This document shows positions 15,807 to 23,822 of a stretch of 64,000 nt of DNA, piece after piece. Position numbers and translations under genes: made by a program. Numbering within the stretch: the stretch's first letter is position 1; each line of letters opens with the position of its first letter. A model generated the notes under the pieces. That model searched no databases, was not told the DNA's origin, and saw nothing but the letters and a program-made list of their open reading frames with translations. Source of the stretch: Candidatus Fluviicola riflensis (lineage in GTDB: Bacteria > Bacteroidota > Bacteroidia > Flavobacteriales_D > Crocinitomicaceae); NCBI GenBank assembly GCA_002243285.1, contig CP022585.1, positions 682,001 to 746,000 of the forward strand, in the 5' to 3' direction.

Positions 15807-15866
15807 ATTTTGATTAACAGTTTGACCGCCCTGTTTTGGGTGAAAAAAGAGTAATCTTGTAGTAGT

Positions 15867-16949
15867 ATGAGCAGCTTGATTCAGAAAAGTGGAAAACGAC
15901 CTTATTTAATAGCGGGTCCGTGCAGCGCCGAAACCGAAGAACAAGTAATGGAAACAGTGATGCAACTGCAGCAATATTGTTCCATTGATCTTTTGCGTGC
16001 CGGTATATGGAAACCGAGAACACGTCCCGATTCGTTTGAAGGAATAGGAGAAATCGGCCTGGAATGGCTGGTAAATGCCGGGAAAATGATCAACGTTCCA
16101 ACCACAACAGAAGTTGCCAATGCCCGTCATGCTGAACTGGCACTGAAAGCTGGTGTCGACACACTTTGGATTGGTGCACGAACCACTGTAAATCCGTTTG
16201 CGGTGCAGGAAATTGCCGACGTACTGGAAGGAACAAAAATTCCTGTTTTGGTAAAAAATCCGGTGAATCCAGATTTGGAATTGTGGATTGGCGCTTTTGA
16301 ACGCCTGGAAAAAGCAGGGATTACTGATCTTACGGCCATTCATCGTGGTTTTTCGGTTTACAAACATCCTAAATACCGCAATGTGCCAAGCTGGGAATTG
16401 CCGTTGGCATTGCGGGATCGTTTGCCTGACATTCCACTGATTTGCGATCCGAGCCATATTTCCGGAAAACGCTCATTGTTGCTGGAAGTTTCGCAAAAAG
16501 CAATGGACCTGAATTTCGATGGTTTGATGATTGAATCGCATCGCAATCCCGATGAGGCATGGTCGGATGCCGCACAACAATTGACTCCAGCCAACTTAGC
16601 AATTCTGATCAGTGAACTCATTCTCCGATCTCGTGAAGTAAGCGATAATGCGCTTCAGGAATTAGAAGAATTGCGAGAGAAAATAGGGGTGCTCGATGAT
16701 CGTTTATTCGAAATTCTGACAGCCCGAATGCGATTGAGCGAAGATGTGGGGGCTTTTAAACAGCAGCATAATATTACAATCCTTCAGGAAGAACACTGGC
16801 GAAAAATGATTGCCGGAAGATTAGAAAAAGCAGCCGAATATGGTTTGGCCGAGCGTTTCGTGAGTTTGGTGATGAATGCACTTCACCAGGAATCAATTCG
16901 CCACCAGACACGCATTATGAATCCGAATGTACACCGCGCGAATGATTAA
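15867..16949 (+). CDS. Bifunctional DAHP synthase / chorismate mutase
   Basis: A 360-residue fusion. Residues 1 to about 260 are a type I-beta (AroF/KdsA-like) DAHP synthase: YLIAGPCSAE, LLRAGIWKPRTRPDSFEG, NVPTTTEV, HRGFSVYKHPKYRN and LICDPSHISGKR. DAHP synthase condenses PEP and erythrose-4-phosphate. Residues about 268-350 are an AroQ-type chorismate mutase (LEELREKIGVLDDRLFEILTARM, then VGAFKQQHNI and the C-terminal helix). In relatives the mutase domain mediates prephenate feedback; here that is inference. It is divergent from trpE and preceded by an aromatic leader peptide and terminator. Confidence 0.95.
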   Translation: MSSLIQKSGKRPYLIAGPCSAETEEQVMETVMQLQQYCSIDLLRAGIWKPRTRPDSFEGIGEIGLEWLVNAGKMINVPTTTEVANARHAELALKAGVDTLWIGARTTVNPFAVQEIADVLEGTKIPVLVKNPVNPDLELWIGAFERLEKAGITDLTAIHRGFSVYKHPKYRNVPSWELPLALRDRLPDIPLICDPSHISGKRSLLLEVSQKAMDLNFDGLMIESHRNPDEAWSDAAQQLTPANLAILISELILRSREVSDNALQELEELREKIGVLDDRLFEILTARMRLSEDVGAFKQQHNITILQEEHWRKMIAGRLEKAAEYGLAERFVSLVMNALHQESIRHQTRIMNPNVHRAND

Positions 16950-18183
16950 ACAAGTCAACTCTGGATTGCGAAGTGGCACAATTGCCATTCCGGCATCAAA
17001 AAGTGATGCACAACGTGCTTACCTGGCTGCGGCCATGGCCCCCGGAAAATCGACCATAACCGGTTGGGGAAACAGTAATGACGAGCAGTCAATGCTTAAA
17101 GCAATTAAACTGCTGGGCGCAACAATTGAAATAGAAGGCGAGGAATTGATGATTGAAGGAATTGACCGTTTTCCTGAAACGGCGACTATTTCTGCCGGAG
17201 AATCCGGTTTGGGAATCCGGTTACTTTCAATGATTTGCGCTGCAAACAAAGGCCATTTTTCAGTCACCGGTGAAGGTTCACTTGCCGAACGGCCAATGGC
17301 TTTTGTAGAAACGCATTTACCGCTTTTCGGAGCTTCCTGTCATACGACGAACGGTAAAGTGCCGCTCGAAATTAAGGGACCGATGCACGGTGCTACCGCC
17401 AAAGTAGATGGTTCGCTGAGTTCGCAGTTCATTTCCGGACTGCTGATGGCGTTACCTTTGGTGGAAGGAAACAGTGAGTTGCAGGTGCAACAGCTGACCA
17501 GCAAACCTTACATCGACATGACGTTGCAAACGCTGGAAGCGTTTGGTATTGTGGTGCGTCCAAAATCTCCGTCGACCTACATCATTCCCGGGGAACAAAC
17601 TTACCATGCTACGCATTATCAGATCGATGCCGATTGGAGTTCTGCGAGTTACTGGCTTGTTGCTGCGGCTATTGGCCATCAGATTAATTTGCGTGGATTG
17701 CGTCTGGATAGTTTTCAGGCCGATAAAGCATTGATGAGTTTCCTGCAGGCTGCTAATTGCCATGTTCTTTTCAAAGAAGACACCATTAGCGTAGACGGAT
17801 CATCACGCAAGGCGTTCCAGGTAGACGCAACCGATTGTCCTGATTTGTTTCCTGCTTTGGTAACATTAGCGGCTTCTTGCGATGGAACATCAGTTATTTC
17901 GGGAGCATCGCGTTTAACCTATAAAGAAAGTCACCGTGGACTCACATTGCAATCCGAGTTCGGTAAATTAGGAGTAAAAATCGACCTGCTTGAAGACGAT
18001 ATGCATATTCACGGCACCGGAATCCTTGCTGGAGGAACGGTTGATTCACATAACGATCACCGAATTGCGATGTGTCTGGCAATAGCGGCTACACTTGCTA
18101 CTGATGCGGTTGAAATTCACGGAGCAGAATCGGTCGCGAAAAGTTACCCTGATTTTTGGCTTGATCTCGAAACATTGGTTTAA
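16942..18183 (+). CDS. aroA: 3-phosphoshikimate 1-carboxyvinyltransferase (EPSP synthase)
   Basis: A 413-residue enzyme adding enolpyruvate from PEP to shikimate-3-phosphate. Visible motifs: IAIPASKSDAQRAYLAAAM, GESGLGIRLLSMI, GSLAERPM, DGSLSSQFISGLLMALP and DSHNDHRIAMCLAIAA. The start at 16942 overlaps the previous stop (ATGATTAA); an ATG five codons upstream is possible. It is probably controlled by the same leader as the DAHP synthase gene. Confidence 0.94.
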   Translation: MIKQVNSGLRSGTIAIPASKSDAQRAYLAAAMAPGKSTITGWGNSNDEQSMLKAIKLLGATIEIEGEELMIEGIDRFPETATISAGESGLGIRLLSMICAANKGHFSVTGEGSLAERPMAFVETHLPLFGASCHTTNGKVPLEIKGPMHGATAKVDGSLSSQFISGLLMALPLVEGNSELQVQQLTSKPYIDMTLQTLEAFGIVVRPKSPSTYIIPGEQTYHATHYQIDADWSSASYWLVAAAIGHQINLRGLRLDSFQADKALMSFLQAANCHVLFKEDTISVDGSSRKAFQVDATDCPDLFPALVTLAASCDGTSVISGASRLTYKESHRGLTLQSEFGKLGVKIDLLEDDMHIHGTGILAGGTVDSHNDHRIAMCLAIAATLATDAVEIHGAESVAKSYPDFWLDLETLV

Positions 18184-18187
18184 CATT

Positions 18188-18356
18188 TTCCCACGAATTC
18201 ACGTCAGCCTTAGGCTGATGCGCTCCTAACGGCAGCGCTTCGTATGTGGTAACTTTTACATAATATCTATTGTAATTGTTAGCGAGTGCGTTAGCCGAGC
18301 TGAAATTCGTGAATTCGTGGGAATTATTTTTCACTCTTTATCAGTTAGCTGATAAA
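18188..18356. repeat. Composite inverted repeat copy C with hairpin
   Basis: Outer arms TTCCCACGAATTCACG (18188-18203) and its perfect complement (18308-18323). Inner segments CCTAACGGCAGCGCT and AGCGAGTGCGTTAGCCGAG match the inner arms of copies A and B. A hairpin TTTATCAG-TTAG-CTGATAAA lies 13 nt further on (18337-18356); it corresponds to the TATCGG-CTAG-CCGATA palindrome next to copies A and B, with both stem strands changed so pairing is kept. The rest of the 18184-18495 gap (downstream of aroA) shows nothing else. Confidence 0.75.
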
Positions 18357-18495
18357 AAAGTATCTGGGATGATTTTCATACCGCATTTGCGTGAATTTTT
18401 AGTTAAAATAACTGTAACAATCACATTTTTTTTCATTTTTATCATGAGTTCTGTTCATCGTTGTTTTTTGGCAGAATTTTTGGCGAGTTGGTGTA

Positions 18496-19647
18496 ATGAA
18501 TAAGCGGTTAATCATCCTGTTAATAGTAGCTTGTCAGCTGACAGTCTTCATGTCGCGTGCTCAGAATCCGGTTCCGCAAACGCTTGATTCACTTCAAACT
18601 GATTCCATTCCGCCGCCGCTTTATCCTTTTCTTTCAAACGACTCATTGATTTCATATTACGTCGTGGAAGACACTGCAAAATATACCTACGGAATGATTT
18701 GTTCTGATCTGGATTATTTCCTCAAAACCTATCCTGATCTGGTACACGATCAGCCGATGGGGAAGTCGGAATTCGGGCTGGAACTGAGAACCGTACGAAT
18801 AGGAAAAGTCATACCAAACAAACGCTCTGTGTTTCTGGTCGGAAATATTCATGCACGTGAAGATTACAGCTCCAAATTGCTCATGAAATTTCTAAATGTT
18901 TACCTGCTGGCAATCGACGGTAAAAGCCCGCTCTATCCGAACGCGAAGCAATTATTGGACTCGATTGATATTTATATCACACCGGTTGCCAATCCCGACG
19001 GATTAAAAATCGCCCATAATGACTTGTTTGGGATTGAGCATGTCTTCGCAATGGTAAAAGATTCGATTTTTTTAGAAGATAGTTATAACGAATGGAAAGC
19101 AAACGGAATAGGAATCGATCTCAACGACACATTTGACGATGGCAATTTTGAATTGAAAAAAGGCGGTGTTGTACATACCAAACCTGCCTCAGAAGGTTAT
19201 AAAGGATTGTATGCCGCGCAGGCGAAGGAAACGCAAGCATTGCAAAATTTCGTACTGGCAAAACGTCCGTTGATTACCTCATCGTTTCACACAAAAGGAA
19301 ATATATTCTTCTGGGCCGATGCCAAAACGCATGCTCTTTTCAAGAACGTGGATACCGAAATTGTGCAGAAAGCGGCTGCGGTTTCCGGTTTTCGGGTGGC
19401 TTCGATTTCTAAAAATCCAGCTGATTATGGTTGCGGACTTGAAAATTATGTGCGATCTAAAGTTGGCCTGATCGGCGTTTGCGTAGAACTCTCACGCGGT
19501 GATAAAACCCGGTTTCAGCACCCTGATAATCAGTTCAATAAAGAAGTCTGGGAACGCGCCTGGCAGTTACCGTATCTGTATGTTGAAAATGCGGTGATCT
19601 ACGGTTCACGCATTGAAGAAAATGCAAGATTATATATGGGAAATTGA
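18496..19647 (+). CDS. M14 family zinc carboxypeptidase
   Basis: A 383-residue secreted protein with a hydrophobic signal segment (LIILLIVACQLTVFMSRA). Zinc-peptidase features are in order: HAREDYSS (HxxE zinc ligands, about residue 118), VANPDGLKIAH, GIDLNDTF, SSFHTKGNIFFW (third zinc His) and VCVELSRGD (catalytic Glu). This matches M14 metallocarboxypeptidases, acting in periplasm or medium; a peptidoglycan or a protein substrate cannot be distinguished. It stands alone between aroA and the muiA pair. Confidence 0.8.
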   Translation: MNKRLIILLIVACQLTVFMSRAQNPVPQTLDSLQTDSIPPPLYPFLSNDSLISYYVVEDTAKYTYGMICSDLDYFLKTYPDLVHDQPMGKSEFGLELRTVRIGKVIPNKRSVFLVGNIHAREDYSSKLLMKFLNVYLLAIDGKSPLYPNAKQLLDSIDIYITPVANPDGLKIAHNDLFGIEHVFAMVKDSIFLEDSYNEWKANGIGIDLNDTFDDGNFELKKGGVVHTKPASEGYKGLYAAQAKETQALQNFVLAKRPLITSSFHTKGNIFFWADAKTHALFKNVDTEIVQKAAAVSGFRVASISKNPADYGCGLENYVRSKVGLIGVCVELSRGDKTRFQHPDNQFNKEVWERAWQLPYLYVENAVIYGSRIEENARLYMGN

Positions 19648-19659
19648 TTTTGGTGGACT

Positions 19660-19687
19660 GTGGGGACGCGATTAATCGCGACCCCAC
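19660..19687. repeat. 28-bp palindrome between convergent genes
   Basis: GTGGGG-A-CGCGATTA and TAATCGCG-A-CCCCAC are complementary except for one A-A mismatch per arm. It lies between the convergent M14 and MuiA-family genes and may end both transcripts, although no long T run is adjacent. Confidence 0.55.
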
Positions 19688-19704
19688 GACCTGTCCATAC
19701 TTTT

Positions 19705-21723
19705 TTACTCTAAATACAACACCTGTCCTTTCGAATAATCCACCGAATAATTAAACGAAAACTGTTTGGCTTCACCTTTATTAATGGTGTTTCTCCAGGT
19801 CAGAATCCCGGTTTTTTCATTCAGTACAGCGCCTGTATAACTTCCTTGTTTCACCTTAATGTCATTATTCACCGAAATAGGGAAGTGGTCTTTCATGATA
19901 AACGGAATACTTGCTGCGCCGTTATTACGAATCGTGAAATCCCATTGCACTTCATATTTGGTTCGGTTTCCGGCAACACGTGTTTTGGTGTTTTCTTCGC
20001 TTTGCTTGCGCTCAACGACTAGTTTTCGGTCTTTCCCTAATGAAAAACTCAGGGTATCTCTGGTCGAATTTACGTCAACATAACTTTTGCCGATAAATGT
20101 GCCGTCGAAGTACAAATTCGATTCGCCGTTGAGCAGGTTCAGTTTTTCCCAACCGGAAATCTGTGCCACTAAATACACCGATGGATCCAGTTTCGGAACA
20201 GCGTGATACTCATAAACAGCAGGCATTTCGTATGTAGAAATCGCGACACGGTGATCCGCATTGTCGGAAGGAATACTAAACGGTGTGTTGATCTGGAATT
20301 CTATACGCAAGTCTTTCTGAACAGCAGTAGCAATGGATTGCTCGTAGTCCAAACCGGCATTGGCATCACCGTTGGCATACGAATATTTCAATTTTTCGTC
20401 TTCTCGTCTTGAACCCCTGGTTAGAACGACTTCATCAAGATCCTGGGCAACTTCACGCTTCGAGCTGAAGACCATTTCTTCCTGCGTCTTACTTAAACGA
20501 TCATACCCGTAGTAATCCGCACCGGTTCCTTTCCCACCACCAGGCCCGGAACCATTGCCGATTCCTTCCATTGCAACTGATTGTGGGTACAACATAATTT
20601 TCCGGAACGGACGGTCAATGTAAACCGTTTCGCCGTTGTAGCCCAGATAATTTACCGTATACATTGTTTCTCCGCGTGGAACCACAAACGAAAATCGTCC
20701 GCTTGCATCGGTTGAAACACTGGTATTTGGGTCGCTGTTCATCTGGATTTTAGCAAACGCCAGCGGCTCACCCGAAACGGCGTCAATTACTTCTCCATAA
20801 ACGGTTTCACCGGAATAATTGTAAGTCATTGCCGGACGCGGAATAATTGGCCGGACCGGTGCCGGTGTGTAATAATTCAGGTACCACGGATCAATCGTAG
20901 CTTCTTGTGTATTGTCGTAAGGATCGTTGGTTGAAAGAATCAATTGAACCTGATCCCAGTTTTCGCCGGTGTTTTGAGTAACCAATCCTTTGGCTTCCAA
21001 TAAAACCGGAGCACCAATACCGTTACTTCGCATGTCGTAATACGGTTTCCAGGAAGCATTTGGCGTGATATATGAAAATTCGAAATCGATCTTTCCGGCT
21101 GCCGACACATCCAGTTCAACCTGGATCTCGGTATAGTTTTTTACCGGCAAACTTCTACGTGTATTGATCTCCTGTTCCAATTGATTGATGGCACGGATCA
21201 CGACTTCTATTTCATCTTCCAGTTGCGATTTACGCAGTTGAATCTCCGTGAGCTTGGAGTGAAAAAACGTCGATGCTTCTTTCAGTTCGCTAATTTTTAC
21301 TGCGACCTGCTGACTGCCCAAATCATTGTTTTTCAACAACAATTGTTCATCATACAACAAAACGGAGTACTCGTCGCGGAGTTTACGTTCCTCCGTTTCG
21401 TAGGTTTTTCGCTTGGTATTCATCGCGTCAACATCTTGTTTGGCAATGGCCACTTCGTCAAAATCTTTTCGTGTGCGCACACTCAGAATGGTCGCATTGG
21501 AAGAAGATTTCAACTGAATCGAATTCGGATCGACATAATCGGTGAGTTTTTCAAAAACCACCACTTGTTTCCCGCCCGACAGATCAACCGATTTGGTGTG
21601 TTTGATCTGGGCGCCGGAAGTAAATACCGTAACCTGGCTGATCGGAGCGTTGATCTTTTTATCGTTTTGCGCCACAGCTGTAAGGGGCAGTAACGCAAGT
21701 GTTATCAAAATGAACTTGAACAT
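19705..21723 (-). CDS. MuiA family protein (DUF4140/DUF4139), paralog 1
   Basis: A 672-residue exported protein (signal peptide ending VAQN). Order of parts: DUF4140 strand region (about 25-90, QVTVFTSGAQI), an alpha-helical coiled coil (about 95-200), DUF4139 beginning near KNYTEIQVELDV, a carboxypeptidase-regulatory-like beta sandwich inserted near residues 305-375 (GETVYGEVIDAVSGEPLAFAKIQ), a Gly-rich linker (GSGPGGGKGTGADYYG), then the conserved C-terminal DUF4139 half. Mucoidy-inhibitor-A-like proteins have no settled biochemistry. It is a tandem copy of the next gene, 22 nt apart. Confidence 0.8.
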   Translation of the reverse strand: MFKFILITLALLPLTAVAQNDKKINAPISQVTVFTSGAQIKHTKSVDLSGGKQVVVFEKLTDYVDPNSIQLKSSSNATILSVRTRKDFDEVAIAKQDVDAMNTKRKTYETEERKLRDEYSVLLYDEQLLLKNNDLGSQQVAVKISELKEASTFFHSKLTEIQLRKSQLEDEIEVVIRAINQLEQEINTRRSLPVKNYTEIQVELDVSAAGKIDFEFSYITPNASWKPYYDMRSNGIGAPVLLEAKGLVTQNTGENWDQVQLILSTNDPYDNTQEATIDPWYLNYYTPAPVRPIIPRPAMTYNYSGETVYGEVIDAVSGEPLAFAKIQMNSDPNTSVSTDASGRFSFVVPRGETMYTVNYLGYNGETVYIDRPFRKIMLYPQSVAMEGIGNGSGPGGGKGTGADYYGYDRLSKTQEEMVFSSKREVAQDLDEVVLTRGSRREDEKLKYSYANGDANAGLDYEQSIATAVQKDLRIEFQINTPFSIPSDNADHRVAISTYEMPAVYEYHAVPKLDPSVYLVAQISGWEKLNLLNGESNLYFDGTFIGKSYVDVNSTRDTLSFSLGKDRKLVVERKQSEENTKTRVAGNRTKYEVQWDFTIRNNGAASIPFIMKDHFPISVNNDIKVKQGSYTGAVLNEKTGILTWRNTINKGEAKQFSFNYSVDYSKGQVLYLE

Positions 21724-21745
21724 AATTTCGTGTTTTAGCGAATGA

Positions 21746-23743
21746 TTACTCTAAATAAATGGGTTGTCCGTTGGAGTAATCCACCGTATAATTGAAGAAA
21801 AATAACTTGCTTTCGCCTTTGTTGATGTTCATTTTCCAGGTCAGAATTCCCGTTTTTTCATCCAAAAGCGCATTTGAGTACTCGCCTTGTTTCACTTTGA
21901 TATCGTCATTCACTGAAAGCGGGAAATGGTCTTTTAGGATAAACGGAATGCTGGCTCCGCCATTATTGCGCACCGTGAAATCCCATTGTACTTCATATTT
22001 TGTTCTGCTGCCAATGGCGCGTGTTTTGCTTTTTTCCTCGCTGCGTTTGCGATCAACCACCAGTTTTTTGTCTTTTCCTAACGAGAAACTCAACGTGTCT
22101 TTGGCCGAATTGACGTTCACATAACTTTTACCGATAAATGTTCCGTCGAAGTAGAGGTTCGATTCTCCGTTGAGCAAGTTGAGTTTTTCCCAACCGGAAA
22201 TTTGTGCCACCAAATACACGGAAGGATCGAGTTTCGGAACAGTGTGATATTCGTAATTGGCTTTCATTTCGTAGGTTGAAATCGCCACACGATGGTCAGC
22301 ATTATCCGATGGAATGCTAAATGGTGTGTTGATCTGGAATTCCATACGCAAATCTTTTTCCACGGCAGATGCTACCGGAGTGGAATAGAATTTCTCATTG
22401 GCTTCTTCGCCTGAAAGCAGGTAACCCGCTACCGGACCTTTGTTCCTGTTCTTTTTCCGGCCTCCGAATAATCCCGGGGCTCTGCGACTTTCTACATCCA
22501 TCAATTGCATCGGTGAATTTTTCACATCACCCTCGTAATAAACACCTCCGTAGTCTGCAGAGATATTATTTTCGAAATTAATGTCCTCCATGGCAATCGC
22601 CTGCGGATAAAGCATGATTTTGGTAAACGGTGCTTTGATCGGGATGTACTGATTGTCATATCCTAAATAGGAAACCGTAAAAGCCGTTTCATCACGTGGA
22701 ACAACAAATGAGAATCGGCCGTTGATGTCTGTTGAAACAACGGTATTGGCATTGTTGGCCATTTGGATTTTGGCAAATGAAAGCGGCTCGCCTGTAGTGG
22801 CGTCCATTACTTCACCGAAAACGGTTTCTCCCGAAAAATTATAGACCGGGGCAGTTCGTGCGGCGATTGGTTTGCGTGGTGCCGGTGTATAATAATTCAA
22901 ATACCATGGATCCAACGTCGTTTCGATGGTATTATCATACGGATCGTTCGTTGAAAGTACCAGGTTGATGTTTTTCCAGTCTTCACCGGTATTTTGACTC
23001 ACCAATCCTTTTGCTTCTAGTAAAACAGGTGCACCAACTCCGTTACTTCGCATGTCGTAATACGGTTTCCAGGAAGCATTCGGGGTGATGTAGGAGAACA
23101 CAAATTGGGTAGAACCTGCTTTTTCGACATCCAGTTCCACTTCGACTTCCGTGTAGTTTTTTACCGGAAGCCCGCGTCGGGTATTGATTTCCTGTTCTAT
23201 TTGATTGATTTTGCGGATCACTGTTTCAATTTCGTCTTCCAATTGTGATTTACGGAATTGGATTTCGCTCATTTTGGAATGATAAAACGTCGATGCTTCT
23301 TTCAGCTCGGTAATTTTAACCGGCTGCTGCTGACTTCCCAGATCATTGTTTTTCAAAAGTAATTGCTCATCGTACAGCAAGACAGTATACTCGTCGCGGA
23401 GCTTACGTTCTTCACTGTCAAGTTTTTTGCGTTTACCATTCAATTCATCCACATCTTTTTTCGCGATAGCAACTTCGTCAAAATTCTTGCGTGTGCGAAC
23501 ACTTAAAATGGTTGCATTTTCAGATGATTTGAGCTGAATGGAATTGGGATCGACAAAATCGGTCAATTTTTCAAACACCACCACTTGTTTTCCTGTAGAA
23601 AGGTTAACCTGTTTGGAATGTTCAATTTGCGCACCTGAAGTGAAGACAGTTACTTTTTGAATAGGAGCATTGATCTTTTCTTCTTTTTGGGCCAATCCGC
23701 CAAGTGGTATAACCAGCAGCAGCAAGTACTTGAATTGATTCAT
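21746..23743 (-). CDS. MuiA family protein (DUF4140/DUF4139), paralog 2
   Basis: A 665-residue exported protein with the same architecture as its neighbour: signal peptide, DUF4140, coiled coil, DUF4139 split by a regulatory-like beta domain. Long stretches are identical in the two proteins, for example around HRVAISTYEM and the block after it (KLDPSVYLVAQISGWEKLNL). The linker after the inserted domain differs completely (SADYGGVYYEGDVKN and RRAPGLFGGRKKNRNKG here). First gene of the pair. Confidence 0.8.
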   Translation of the reverse strand: MNQFKYLLLLVIPLGGLAQKEEKINAPIQKVTVFTSGAQIEHSKQVNLSTGKQVVVFEKLTDFVDPNSIQLKSSENATILSVRTRKNFDEVAIAKKDVDELNGKRKKLDSEERKLRDEYTVLLYDEQLLLKNNDLGSQQQPVKITELKEASTFYHSKMSEIQFRKSQLEDEIETVIRKINQIEQEINTRRGLPVKNYTEVEVELDVEKAGSTQFVFSYITPNASWKPYYDMRSNGVGAPVLLEAKGLVSQNTGEDWKNINLVLSTNDPYDNTIETTLDPWYLNYYTPAPRKPIAARTAPVYNFSGETVFGEVMDATTGEPLSFAKIQMANNANTVVSTDINGRFSFVVPRDETAFTVSYLGYDNQYIPIKAPFTKIMLYPQAIAMEDINFENNISADYGGVYYEGDVKNSPMQLMDVESRRAPGLFGGRKKNRNKGPVAGYLLSGEEANEKFYSTPVASAVEKDLRMEFQINTPFSIPSDNADHRVAISTYEMKANYEYHTVPKLDPSVYLVAQISGWEKLNLLNGESNLYFDGTFIGKSYVNVNSAKDTLSFSLGKDKKLVVDRKRSEEKSKTRAIGSRTKYEVQWDFTVRNNGGASIPFILKDHFPLSVNDDIKVKQGEYSNALLDEKTGILTWKMNINKGESKLFFFNYTVDYSNGQPIYLE

Positions 23744-23758
23744 AAATTGTGCTTAAAT

Positions 23759-23783
23759 AAAAAAACGTACCCAATAGGATACG
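23759..23783 (-). terminator. Terminator after the TPR/PD40 gene
   Basis: On the minus strand CGTATCC-TATT-GGGTACG (one mismatch) is followed by seven T, 39 nt after the stop codon at 23823. Confidence 0.55.
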
Positions 23784-23822
23784 CTTTAAGATGAAGAACG
23801 TTCATTCGTTCCATAAATTTCA

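Noticed and set aside
8812..18356. Repeated inverted elements considered as CRISPR or phage attachment sites
   Set aside because: Copies are kilobases apart, hairpin-forming and without regular spacers; no cas, integrase or phage gene is present.
18276..18503. 75-codon ORF between aroA and the M14 gene
   Set aside because: It starts inside inverted-repeat copy C, has low-complexity hydrophobic content from T-rich DNA, and no promoter fits. The short in-frame ATG near 18444 is likewise unsupported.
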